20,355 nucleotides of DNA. Origin: Nitrospinae bacterium RIFCSPLOWO2_12_FULL_45_22. Lineage in GTDB: Bacteria; 2-12-FULL-45-22. The position numbers and the translations under genes were made by a program. Location of the stretch: positions 1 through 20,355 of the forward strand of contig MHDQ01000001.1 in the NCBI GenBank assembly GCA_001803565.1. Reading direction: 5' to 3'. The notes under the pieces are model-generated. The model was not told where the DNA came from, ran no database searches, and saw only the letters and a list, made by a program, of their open reading frames with translations. Position 1 is the first letter of the stretch. Each line of letters starts with the position of its first letter. Shown one piece after another: positions 7,447-14,497 of this stretch.

Positions 7447-8703
7447 TTGGAAAAGATTGAGATTATAGGCGGCAGAGCATTAAATGGTAAAGTACAGATC
7501 AGCGGCTGTAAAAACTCTACCCTGCCTATCCTGGCCACCACCTTGCTCTCTAAAGGAGTACATCGGTTAAAAAATGTCCCACGGTTGAGAGATGTAACTA
7601 CTTTCTGCCGACTCTTGGCGGGCATGGGCGCTGAAATCGTGGGGAGGCAAGGAGAGCGGGAATTACTCGTGGATACCACGGGCATAGATAAGTTAGAGGC
7701 CCCTTATGACCTGGTAAGGACTATGCGGGCTTCAGTACTGGTGCTGGGGCCATTACTAGCCCACTATGGAGAAGCAAGAGTATCTTTACCTGGTGGTTGT
7801 GCTATAGGGGCCCGGCCTATTGACCAGCATCTCAAAGGGTTGAAGCTCATGGGTGCCGAGATAGAGTTAATAGAAGGATATATCTATGCCCGGGCAAGGA
7901 GATTGCGAGGGGCTCCTATATATCTTGATATATCTACCGTCACTGGCACTGAGAACCTTATGCTGGCCGCTTGCCTGGCCGATGGTAAGACCATAATAGA
8001 AAATGCGGCCTGCGAACCTGAGGTAATAGAGCTAGCCCAAACGCTAATAGATAGCGGTGCCCGGATATATGGGGCTGGGACAGGTTCTTTAGAGATCCAT
8101 GGTGTCACCAGCTTATCACCTATAGAACATTCCATTGGCCCGGATCGTATTGAAGCCGGGACTTTTGCTATTGCGGCAGCTATTACTCAAGGAGAAGTGG
8201 AGATAGTGGGCTGTATCCCCGAACACCTTAGGGCCCTTATTATTAAACTGAAAGAAGCAGGGGTTAAACTAGAATTAGCCGACCACTCGTTACTGGTTCA
8301 GGGGCCGGCTGCGATAAAGCCTGTTAATATAGAGACCCTGCCCTATCCCGGTTTCCCTACGGACCTGCAAGCCCAGTTTATGGCCCTGATGTGCCTGGCA
8401 GAAGGCTCTAGTATAATCAAAGAGAATGTCTTCGAGAACCGCTTCATGCATGTCGCTGAGCTGCGGAGGATGGGAGCAGATATCCAGATTCAAGGGAGTA
8501 CCGCCTTAGTCAGAGGAGTAAAAGACCTTAAAGGGGCCTCGGTGATGGCAACAGATTTACGGGCCAGTGCTGCCTTAATTGTAGCCGGTTTAGCATCTAA
8601 GGGTGAAACTGTTGTTCACCGTATATACCATTTAGATCGAGGGTATGAACGGATCGAAGAGAAGCTCTCTTTATTAGGGGCAGACATAAAGAGGATACCA
8701 TGA
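7447..8703 (+). CDS. murA: UDP-N-acetylglucosamine 1-carboxyvinyltransferase MurA
   Basis: This enzyme transfers enolpyruvate from PEP to UDP-GlcNAc, the first committed step of peptidoglycan synthesis. From TTG 7447 the protein is 418 aa, the usual MurA length. It opens [20 protein letters not shown] with Lys22 and Asn23 in place. The catalytic Cys118 lies in [14 protein letters not shown], so the enzyme should be fosfomycin-sensitive by family rule. [13 protein letters not shown] and [14 protein letters not shown] are also typical. A longer reading from TTG 7405 would add 14 residues coded by the upstream repeat and is not credible. A terminator hairpin follows at 8739. Confidence 0.97.
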   Translation: MEKIEIIGGRALNGKVQISGCKNSTLPILATTLLSKGVHRLKNVPRLRDVTTFCRLLAGMGAEIVGRQGERELLVDTTGIDKLEAPYDLVRTMRASVLVLGPLLAHYGEARVSLPGGCAIGARPIDQHLKGLKLMGAEIELIEGYIYARARRLRGAPIYLDISTVTGTENLMLAACLADGKTIIENAACEPEVIELAQTLIDSGARIYGAGTGSLEIHGVTSLSPIEHSIGPDRIEAGTFAIAAAITQGEVEIVGCIPEHLRALIIKLKEAGVKLELADHSLLVQGPAAIKPVNIETLPYPGFPTDLQAQFMALMCLAEGSSIIKENVFENRFMHVAELRRMGADIQIQGSTALVRGVKDLKGASVMATDLRASAALIVAGLASKGETVVHRIYHLDRGYERIEEKLSLLGADIKRIP

Positions 8704-8738
8704 GACATCCATACCACCTTATCCCCTTAATCCTTTTT

Positions 8739-8763
8739 AAAATAGGGACAGCGCCTATTTTTT
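8739..8763 (+). terminator. Rho-independent terminator after murA
   Basis: AAAATAGG (8739-8746) pairs with CCTATTTT (8754-8761) around a 7-nt loop, and the T-run extends to 8763. It serves the plus strand best. The stop codon of the convergent HAD gene (8755-8757) lies inside the right arm, so the two genes share the hairpin. The stem is AT-rich and only moderately stable. Confidence 0.6.
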
Positions 8764-9450
8764 ATTGACAGAGAGCCCGCCGTTTATTGGGGGGGGGAGA
8801 GACCCCTCTAAAATCATCTTTAATTCTTCGATGTGATCAATAAGAAAATCTGGCTCTGCCTCCTCTAATTCCTCTTTACTCCTGAAACCATAGGAAACCC
8901 CGCAGGTATATATGCTGGCCCGTTTGCCACACTCTATATCAATGCCACTATCCCCTACTATCATCACCTGTTTGGGCCTCAGGGCAAATTTTTGGATAAC
9001 CAGATGGATAGAGGCAGGATCAGGCTTCCTGTGGGGTAAGCTATCACCACCTAAAACCATCTTGAAATAAGACCGGATACCTAATCCCTCCAAAACAGGG
9101 AAACAGAATTGATCAGGTTTATTAGAGATTATTATCTTGTCTAAAAACCAAAAACGCTCCAGGATCTCCTTAACACCAGGGAAAAGTACGGTATTATCCA
9201 AGAGATGTTGGCGGTAATATTCGCAGAAGATTTGCCAGGCCCTTTCTAATAGGTCATGATCGTCTCTCCCTAAGCACTGTTCTAGCAGCTTCTTGATACC
9301 CTCGCCCACAAATGTATAGATAATATCCTCTGCAAGGCCGGGTAGGCCCAATACCTGCAGGGTGTGGTTGGCTGCTTGAGCAATATCTTTTTTAGAGTCA
9401 ATCAGGGTGCCATCCAAATCAAAGATAATTAACTTCAAGTTATTGTGCAT
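8755..9450 (-). CDS. gph: HAD-superfamily phosphatase, phosphoglycolate phosphatase-like
   Basis: A 231-aa haloacid-dehalogenase phosphatase. Motif I is FDLDGTLIDS with nucleophile Asp11 and acid/base Asp13; motif II is around IIISNK; motif III is the Lys in HRKPDPASIHL; motif IV is IVGDSGIDIECG. A helical cap domain (about 20-85) separates motifs I and II, as in phosphoglycolate phosphatase, which removes 2-phosphoglycolate formed in DNA repair or oxygenase side reactions. The exact substrate cannot be told; pyrophosphatase PpaX and beta-phosphoglucomutase are alternatives. The gene is monocistronic and convergent to murA. Its 3' end crosses a run of nine G (C on the coding strand, giving SLPPP), a frameshift-prone tract, and its stop sits in the murA terminator. 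Confidence 0.82.
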   Translation of the reverse strand: MHNNLKLIIFDLDGTLIDSKKDIAQAANHTLQVLGLPGLAEDIIYTFVGEGIKKLLEQCLGRDDHDLLERAWQIFCEYYRQHLLDNTVLFPGVKEILERFWFLDKIIISNKPDQFCFPVLEGLGIRSYFKMVLGGDSLPHRKPDPASIHLVIQKFALRPKQVMIVGDSGIDIECGKRASIYTCGVSYGFRSKEELEEAEPDFLIDHIEELKMILEGSLPPPINGGLSVNKK

Positions 9451-9552
9451 ATTTTCCTATTATACTTATATTTCCACAATATTCCAGCAATACCTGACCT
9501 AAATTATAGACCGCCTTTTCTTGCCTATTTTTGGTTTATTAGAAATAGAAAA

Positions 9553-9573
9553 TGCTGGATTCAGAATCCAGCA
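9553..9573. repeat. Perfect 21-bp palindrome in the divergent gph/AAA spacer
   Basis: TGCTGGATTC (9553-9562), one A, then GAATCCAGCA (9564-9573). It lies midway between two divergent genes. It could be an operator or a dispersed palindromic repeat; a relic of the CCACCAAGGCAC-type repeat follows at 9618-9635. Confidence 0.55.
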
Positions 9574-9700
9574 GAAAGATTTTTATCTCCTGACTCCTAA
9601 CATTTTCTTGTGCCTTCTGTGCCTTTTTGTGGCTAAACTTTTACGTTTATTATTGATTTTTAATTTAATTTATCATAACATTACACTAAATATTCTGTCT

Positions 9701-9710
9701 GGGGAGGTGG
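9701..9710 (+). promoter_or_regulatory. Ribosome binding site that decides the AAA ATPase start
   Basis: GGGGAGGTGG (9701-9710) is the only strong Shine-Dalgarno in the region and sits 5 nt before TTG at 9716. Reading further upstream gives hydrophobic, repeat-derived sequence with no ribosome binding site. Confidence 0.75.
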
Positions 9711-9715
9711 AGCCC

Positions 9716-11107
9716 TTGTTACCGGATTATTTAAGATACTGGGGTTTTGAGAAACCCCCTTTCTCATTAGCGCCTGACCCAGAGATGCTCTATTTTAGCG
9801 CCCAGCATCGGGAAGGTTTGCTCCGGCTCAAATACGCTGTTTACAGTAACAAGGGTGGTGCGCTTCTGGTTTCCGACCATCCCGGGGATGGTAAGACCAG
9901 TTTGTTGCTCAAGCTGATCGCTGACCTGAGAGAAGAATCTAAAGAGAAGATAGTAGTAGCTTTTCTGGATCATCCTACCTTGACTGCCCCGCAAATGATC
10001 AGAGAGATTACCCGGCAATTAACCGCTGGTAAGATATCCCGGGATAAAATACATAATCTAAACCTTTTACGGGAGCATCTAAGAAAACTCCAGGAAGAAG
10101 GGAATAAGGCTATAGCCATTGTGGATGAAGGTCAGATGTTAGCCCATAGGCCAGATCTGTTGCAGGAATTAAGGATATTGCTAAATTTGTGCTATAAAGA
10201 CTCTTTCCTTTTAACTTTCATTTTTTCTGGCCAGAAACCTCTAGAGATCGCTGTCCGGCGCATGCCCGAATTCTGGCAGCGGCTGCCAGTACGGTTTTTC
10301 TTAGGGAATCTCAATCTAAGCGATACCAAGGGCCTGATAAAGTATCGGCTCCAGAATGCCGGTATTGAAGAGAGAGAAATTTTTACCGACACGGCTTATG
10401 AGGGTATATACCGCTTTTCTCAAGGATGTCCCAGGGTAATCTGTACCGTAGCAGACCTGGCTTTGCTTATAGGCCATACCAGTTATGCCAAAAAGATAGA
10501 TTTTGTTCAAGTATCACAAGCCTGTGCGGATATGAATAAGACGGGTACTGCTACTCATTACTACCATTACCTCCAATCTAAAGATCAGGAAAGACCTGTC
10601 ACCTATCCATCCGAACCGGACAAGAGGGATATTGTAGAGGAAGGGCAAACCTCCTATACCATAAAGAGGGATTTTCTCCTGGGCATAAATAAGATAAAGG
10701 CAGGAAATTTTCTGAAGAGGACCAACTATTTTGTCCGTAAATATAAGCTGGAAGGCCAAGAAGAAAAACCCTTCTTTGTCCTTCCTAAAGGGGGCCTATT
10801 CAGGGATTCAGTTCTATTAGAGATTAATGGTAATAGCCAAAACCTTTCATCTTCTAAGGCTGGTCTAGCCCTCAGCGATTCTGCTATCCATTTTATCCTG
10901 GAAAGAGATATTCATAAACTCCCCTATAGTACAATAAAGGTCTGCCGGACCATGCGCCGCATGCAAGGGGGGAAACCCGTTTACCAGCTCAGGATAGACG
11001 GAGATGCCCTATCCGGTTGGGTATCTTTCCCTTGCCTCAAAGAGGAAGCTAAAACCTTTGCTAATTTACTAGAAGGATATATTAAAGCTAAATGCAGTCT
11101 CCCTTAA
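9716..11107 (+). CDS. ExeA/GspA-like AAA ATPase with an extra C-terminal domain
   Basis: From TTG 9716 the protein has 463 aa. It opens with the ExeA-type motif YLRYWGFEKPPFSLAPDPEM (residues 5-24), then HREGLLRLKYAV. Walker A is at 54-61 (DHPGDGKT), with Asp where the first Gly is expected. Walker B is IVDEGQML with Asp137-Glu138, and FSGQKPL (170-176) fits the sensor region. Residues 278-330 look like a linker. Residues 335-457 form a separate beta-rich domain (KAGLALSDSAIHFILERD, then HKLPYSTIKVCRTM, ending in an amphipathic helix), which resembles bacterial PH-like domains; this is my inference. ExeA proteins assist secretin assembly or act as transposition-like ATPases, but no secretion, peptidoglycan-binding or transposase gene is nearby. 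Function unassigned. A hydrophobic upstream extension to 9521 is rejected. Confidence 0.75.
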   Translation: MLPDYLRYWGFEKPPFSLAPDPEMLYFSAQHREGLLRLKYAVYSNKGGALLVSDHPGDGKTSLLLKLIADLREESKEKIVVAFLDHPTLTAPQMIREITRQLTAGKISRDKIHNLNLLREHLRKLQEEGNKAIAIVDEGQMLAHRPDLLQELRILLNLCYKDSFLLTFIFSGQKPLEIAVRRMPEFWQRLPVRFFLGNLNLSDTKGLIKYRLQNAGIEEREIFTDTAYEGIYRFSQGCPRVICTVADLALLIGHTSYAKKIDFVQVSQACADMNKTGTATHYYHYLQSKDQERPVTYPSEPDKRDIVEEGQTSYTIKRDFLLGINKIKAGNFLKRTNYFVRKYKLEGQEEKPFFVLPKGGLFRDSVLLEINGNSQNLSSSKAGLALSDSAIHFILERDIHKLPYSTIKVCRTMRRMQGGKPVYQLRIDGDALSGWVSFPCLKEEAKTFANLLEGYIKAKCSLP

Positions 11108-11186
11108 TCAATCAGTTATGAGGAGCTATTAGCCCTATCAACTATCTGGAGGCGGAATACGCACTAATAAGGAAGGGGGAATAGTT

Positions 11187-12104
11187 ATGAGTAGAAGGAA
11201 GAGTAAGGTTATATCTTTAGCGGAAGCGGCAGGACTGGTACAGGATGGGCAGACGGTTCTTATCGGCGGGTTTATCTATCATAATAAACCGATGGCCCTG
11301 ATTCGGGAGCTAATAAAGAAAGGGATAAAAGACCTGACCCTGGTCGGGTGCCTTCATGGGGCCATTGATATGGACCTGCTTATTGGGCTCGGGGCCATAA
11401 AGAAACTCATGGTTCCTTATTTGGGTTTCGAGCACCTGGGTCTGGCCCCTTGTTACCGCCGGTTTGCCGAGGCGGGCCAACTGGATATCTGGGAATGTGA
11501 TGAGATCCATATCATTTCTGCTATGGAAGCCGCTGCGGCTGACCTACCCTGTATGTTGACCCGCGCCGGGGTAGGCTCTGACCTATTAAAACTTAACCCC
11601 GACCTGAAGCCCTTTACTGATCCCTTCCGGGGAGAACCGTTGGTACTGGTGCCCGCTATAAAGCCGGATATTGCCCTGTTCCATGCCCCTAAAGGCGATC
11701 TTTATGGCAACATCCACCACCTGGGCAGCCCCTTTGCCGATCTGTTAGCAGCGGAAGCCACGAATCGTTGCGGTGGTAAGGTGGTGGTGTGTGTAGATGA
11801 GATAATAGCCCCAGAAGAGGTTTGGCAAGACCCCAGGAAGACCACTATCCCTCATCCCCTGGTAGACTACGTAGTAGAGGTTCCTTATGGTGCCCATCCT
11901 TGCTCCTGCCACGGCTTATATGGCACGGATGAAGCGCACATGCAGGAATATATCAGTATGGGGGGCAAACCTGAGTCTTTTCAGGACTATCTTACCCGAT
12001 ATATTTATAGCGTAACAAGCCAGGAAGAGTACCTGGAACGAGTGGGTGGCATAAAGAAACTGACTGAATTGAAGAGAAGCATAAGTATGGAGGAATATCT
12101 ATGA
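11187..12104 (+). CDS. CoA-transferase family I, alpha (A) subunit, glutaconate-CoA-transferase-like
   Basis: A 305-aa subunit of the GctA/IpdA type. It has the N-terminal G-QTVLIGGF nucleotide-fold segment (22-29), the middle LTRAGVGSDLLKLNP segment, and DIALFHAPKGDLYGNIHHLG plus EATNRCGGKVVVCVDEI towards the C-terminus, all typical of the A subunit. A good ribosome binding site (GGAAGGGGGAA) precedes ATG 11187. The stop overlaps the B-subunit start (ATGA), so the subunits are coupled and probably form a heterocomplex. Glu103 and Glu106 (WECDEIHII) lie near the position of the important Glu105 reported for mycobacterial IpdA, but I place this from memory only. Possible roles are CoA transfer to a dicarboxylate or an IpdAB-like hydrolase of cyclic CoA thioesters. 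Confidence 0.85.
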   Translation: MSRRKSKVISLAEAAGLVQDGQTVLIGGFIYHNKPMALIRELIKKGIKDLTLVGCLHGAIDMDLLIGLGAIKKLMVPYLGFEHLGLAPCYRRFAEAGQLDIWECDEIHIISAMEAAAADLPCMLTRAGVGSDLLKLNPDLKPFTDPFRGEPLVLVPAIKPDIALFHAPKGDLYGNIHHLGSPFADLLAAEATNRCGGKVVVCVDEIIAPEEVWQDPRKTTIPHPLVDYVVEVPYGAHPCSCHGLYGTDEAHMQEYISMGGKPESFQDYLTRYIYSVTSQEEYLERVGGIKKLTELKRSISMEEYL

Positions 12105-12892
12105 GGGAAGATTATGGCAAGGCAGAACTAATGGCAGTCGTCCTCTCACGGGAGTTGAAGGATGGGGAGCTGGGCTCTCCAGGTGGGGCTTATAGCCAGA
12201 TAGCTATGGCTGCTATCCGCTTAGCGCAACTAACCCATGCCCCTAACCTGTCTTATGTTTGCAGTGCAACGGGTTATATAAACCATATGGTGGGGAAGAA
12301 ACCTTACCCTTTGCTCCCTTCTACTACTGACTATCGCAATATCTACGCTGGTTGCGAAGCAGCCCTGGATTTTCGCTCCATGCCCAAGCGACGAGACTTC
12401 TTCTTTGTCGGTGGCTTGCAGGTAGATAAGCATGGAAATATTAATCTATTAGGGATAGGTGACAATTATAAAAGACTAAAGATGCGGGGTCCAGGCACTG
12501 CGGGCTTGGCCTATGCTACCGCTATTGCCGGTAGGTTCTATATCTATCTGGCCCACCATTCTAAAAGGTTATTGGTAGAAAAGGTAGATTTTTTAAATGG
12601 ATTAGGCTATATTAATGGCCCTGGGTCAAGGGAGCGTCTGGCCTTGCCGGGCAAAGGTCCCCAACTGGTGGTTACACCATTAGCGGTAATGGATTTTGAG
12701 GAAGAAACCAAGCGGATGCGACTGAAATCTCTGCACCCCGGTGTATCCTTGCAGGAGGTAGTAGACAATACCGGATTCGAACTTATCATCCCTGATATAA
12801 TACCTACTACCACAGCCCCAACCCCGGAAGAATTAAGATGCCTCCGGGAACAGGTTGACATAAAGAGAGTGCTACCCAGCATGATAAAATAG
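12101..12892 (+). CDS. CoA-transferase family I, beta (B) subunit lacking the usual catalytic Glu
   Basis: A 263-aa subunit that aligns along its length with GctB: HAPNLSYVCS, then FFFVGGLQVDKHGNINLLGIGD, GYINGPGSRERLALPGKGPQLVVT and a PEELRCLREQVD end. In Acidaminococcus glutaconate CoA-transferase the catalytic residue is Glu54 in VESG. Here the aligned stretch is VCSA, placing Cys at residue 54. Family I CoA-transferases need that Glu to form the glutamyl-CoA thioester, so classical transfer is doubtful. An IpdAB-like ring-opening hydrolase, which lacks the Glu, or a Cys-based reaction, is plausible. It overlaps the A subunit by 4 nt and is followed by the repeat-rich GIY-YIG region. No beta-oxidation genes are adjacent to name the substrate. 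Confidence 0.85.
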   Translation: MREDYGKAELMAVVLSRELKDGELGSPGGAYSQIAMAAIRLAQLTHAPNLSYVCSATGYINHMVGKKPYPLLPSTTDYRNIYAGCEAALDFRSMPKRRDFFFVGGLQVDKHGNINLLGIGDNYKRLKMRGPGTAGLAYATAIAGRFYIYLAHHSKRLLVEKVDFLNGLGYINGPGSRERLALPGKGPQLVVTPLAVMDFEEETKRMRLKSLHPGVSLQEVVDNTGFELIIPDIIPTTTAPTPEELRCLREQVDIKRVLPSMIK

Positions 12893-12893
12893 A

Positions 12894-12927
12894 CATAAGC
12901 GTTCAGTTATCAGCTATCAGTGGTCAG
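12894..12927 (+). repeat. CATAAGCGTT copy and TCAG-rich short repeats after the B subunit
   Basis: CATAAGCGTT at 12894-12903 recurs at 12961-12970, where it begins the outer arm of the GIY-YIG unit. It is followed by iterated TATCAG/TCAG motifs to 12927. A similar TCAGCC(A/C)TCAG pair occurs at 14423-14447 after the LpxL-like gene. Confidence 0.45.
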
Positions 12928-13000
12928 ATGAGATTATCGTAAGGGGTGAGGGGTAACGGGCATAAGCGTTAACTTAAGAACACGGTGCTCTGGTGAATTC

Positions 13001-13027
13001 GTCATTCCGGCGAAAGCCGGAATCCAG
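13001..13027 (+). repeat. Left 27-bp palindromic repeat (dRS3-like)
   Basis: Contains ATTCCGGC-GAAA-GCCGGAAT (13004-13023), an 8-bp stem with a GAAA loop, preceded by GTC and followed by CCAG. The ATTCC-N10-GGAAT form resembles the neisserial dRS3 repeat (ATTCCC-N8-GGGAAT). It is the exact inverse of 13329-13355. Confidence 0.85.
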
Positions 13028-13037
13028 AAGGCAACAT

Positions 13038-13328
13038 ATGAATAGGCAACCCGCAGTATATATTCTGGCAAGTAAAAGAAATGGTACGCTATATGTCGGT
13101 ATAACGTCAGACGTGATCAAAAGGGTATGGGAACATAAAAATAATGTAGTGAAAGGATTCACTGAACGATACAGTGTCCATCAACTTGTTTGGTATGAAT
13201 TGCACGAAACCATGGAATCGGCTATCAGGAAAGAAAAGATGTTGAAGAATTGGAAGCGAGTCTGGAAACTTGAATTGATCGAAAGGAGCAATCCGAATTG
13301 GCAGGATTTGTATGAAACGATTGTTTGA
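13038..13328 (+). CDS. Small GIY-YIG nuclease-domain protein (YhbQ/COG2827 type)
   Basis: From ATG 13038 the protein has 96 aa, a single GIY-YIG domain. The two motif halves are VYIL (Tyr8) and LYVGIT (Tyr19, Gly21), followed by the expected Arg29 and His33 (KRVWEHK) and the Glu66 region (AIRKEKMLKNWKR), so the nuclease site looks complete. AGAAGG at the end of the left repeat serves as ribosome binding site about 7 nt upstream. The TGA stop directly abuts the right repeat. A longer reading from 12993 would translate the hairpin repeat and is rejected. Family members are single-domain putative endonucleases of unknown role. The tight framing by perfect inverted repeats suggests the gene travels with them. 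Confidence 0.88.
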   Translation: MNRQPAVYILASKRNGTLYVGITSDVIKRVWEHKNNVVKGFTERYSVHQLVWYELHETMESAIRKEKMLKNWKRVWKLELIERSNPNWQDLYETIV

Positions 13329-13355
13329 CTGGATTCCGGCTTTCGCCGGAATGAC
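13329..13355 (-). repeat. Right 27-bp palindromic repeat (dRS3-like)
   Basis: Perfect reverse complement of 13001-13027, with the same internal 8-bp hairpin (13333-13352). It begins on the base after the GIY-YIG stop codon and could also act as a 3' RNA hairpin for that gene. Confidence 0.85.
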
Positions 13356-13494
13356 GGTGCATGCTAACAATCGGAAACTGCGGGCTATAGAAGATAGCCT
13401 TAAGTTAGCGCTTATGGGGTAAAGGGGATCTCCTAATGCCTTAGCCCTTACGGATAATATTGAAAGCTGGACAATTAAAAAAAGAAAGGTGTGT

Positions 13495-14418
13495 ATGCCA
13501 AGAAACAAAGGTTTTTTTACTAAGGTTAAAGATTTTATAGTATGGAACCTGGTAAAGGCTCTTATGAGACTTATCCAGGCCATACCCTGGTCACTACTTC
13601 CTCGATTCAGCCACTGGATAGGAAATACCATTTTGAAGACCATGCCCAGGAGGAAGGGCATTGCCTTAAATAATCTGGAAATTGCCTTAGGTGAAGGATT
13701 GAGTAATATAGAGCGGGAAAATATCCTGAAAAAGTCTATGAGCGAGGTAGTGTTAGGGGGTGCCGAGATATTAAGATACCTTTCCCACCCACCTGACTCG
13801 TTTTTAGCTAAAATTGATTTCCAGGGCAAAGAATATCTAGACCAGGCCCTGAGGCAGGGTCGAGGAGTTATTTGTTTTGGTGCTCATTTTGGCAACTTCC
13901 CTTTGATGTTGATGGCCCTGGCAAATACCGGCTACCCAGTATTTGCTATTACCCGAGAACCCAAGAATGCTCGCTTAGCCCATTTTTTCGACCGGCTAAA
14001 AGAACAAGCCGGGATTGGTTATATCTCTGACAAACCTAAGGATATCTGCTTGCGCCGGGCTTTGCAATGCCTGAGAGGTAATAACATACTTTTTTTACAG
14101 ATAGACCTGAATGTAATCTCCGGCGCTGTCTGGGCCGAATTTTTCGGCAAATTAGTACCCACTTATCCGGGGGCAGTAATCCTCGCCTTAAGGACGGGTG
14201 CGCCCCTTATACCACTATTTATATACCGGAGAGATACCCTCTTCCATAAGATCGTTGCTGGCCCACCTATACCTCTGGATATTACTGGGAATAAAGAGAA
14301 GGATCTAGTAAAGAATCTTTCCAGGTTAAATAAGGTCATAGAAGAGTTTATCCGGCAGGATCCCACAGCCTGGTGGTGGCTACATAGGCGATGGCGCAAA
14401 GCCCGGCCCTTAATCTAA
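13495..14418 (+). CDS. LpxL/HtrB-like lipid A acyltransferase (lysophospholipid acyltransferase family)
   Basis: A 307-aa protein with an amphipathic or membrane-associated N-terminus (about 12-50). The acyltransferase block I is GVICFGAHFGNFPLMLM with His131. The usual H-x4-E/D motif is changed: position 136 is Pro. Later blocks are present: LQIDLN, FFGKLVPTYPGAVILALRTGAPLIP (split here by function, not position), and the family C-terminus PTAWWWLHRRWR. LpxL enzymes add secondary acyl chains to Kdo2-lipid IVA at the inner membrane; fabZ and lpxA follow, supporting a lipid A role. A GTG at 13489 overlaps the AAAGG ribosome binding site, so ATG 13495 is preferred. Whether the missing acidic residue abolishes activity, or marks a subfamily, is open. 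Confidence 0.82.
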   Translation: MPRNKGFFTKVKDFIVWNLVKALMRLIQAIPWSLLPRFSHWIGNTILKTMPRRKGIALNNLEIALGEGLSNIERENILKKSMSEVVLGGAEILRYLSHPPDSFLAKIDFQGKEYLDQALRQGRGVICFGAHFGNFPLMLMALANTGYPVFAITREPKNARLAHFFDRLKEQAGIGYISDKPKDICLRRALQCLRGNNILFLQIDLNVISGAVWAEFFGKLVPTYPGAVILALRTGAPLIPLFIYRRDTLFHKIVAGPPIPLDITGNKEKDLVKNLSRLNKVIEEFIRQDPTAWWWLHRRWRKARPLI

Positions 14419-14497
14419 GCCTTCAGCCATCAGTGTTCAGCCCTCAGTTTCCAGGCTTGAGTCTGATTGCCGGGCGCTCACAAGAAAGGAAAGGGAG

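Larger units (their letters stand above)
12961..13416. mobile_element. Candidate mobile unit: GIY-YIG gene in two nested inverted repeats
   Basis: The outer arms are CATAAGCGTTAACTTAAG (12961-12978) and its complement with one mismatch (13399-13416). Further out, TTATCGTAAGGG (12934-12945) is matched by CCCTTACGGATAA (13445-13457) with a one-base insertion. The inner arms are perfect 27-bp inverted repeats at 13001-13027 and 13329-13355. Between the inner arms is only the GIY-YIG gene. No transposase is present and no target duplication is clear. I infer a self-contained unit by analogy with REPtrons, in which a nuclease gene sits between REP palindromes. Confidence 0.55.

Noticed and set aside
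9521-9715. N-terminal hydrophobic extension of the AAA ATPase
   Set aside because: No ribosome binding site, translates a palindrome and a repeat relic, and the ExeA-like start lies immediately after the strong site at 9701-9710.
9716-11107. Type II secretion or Tn7-like transposition locus based on the ExeA/TnsC-like ATPase
   Set aside because: No secretin, GspB, integrase or transposase gene lies in the window; only the ATPase domain supports it.
13107-13829. Long open frame on the minus strand (240 codons) across the GIY-YIG gene, the right repeat and the start of the LpxL-like gene
   Set aside because: It is antisense to two clear genes, shows no domain or ribosome binding site, and translates the hairpin repeat. 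A shadow frame.
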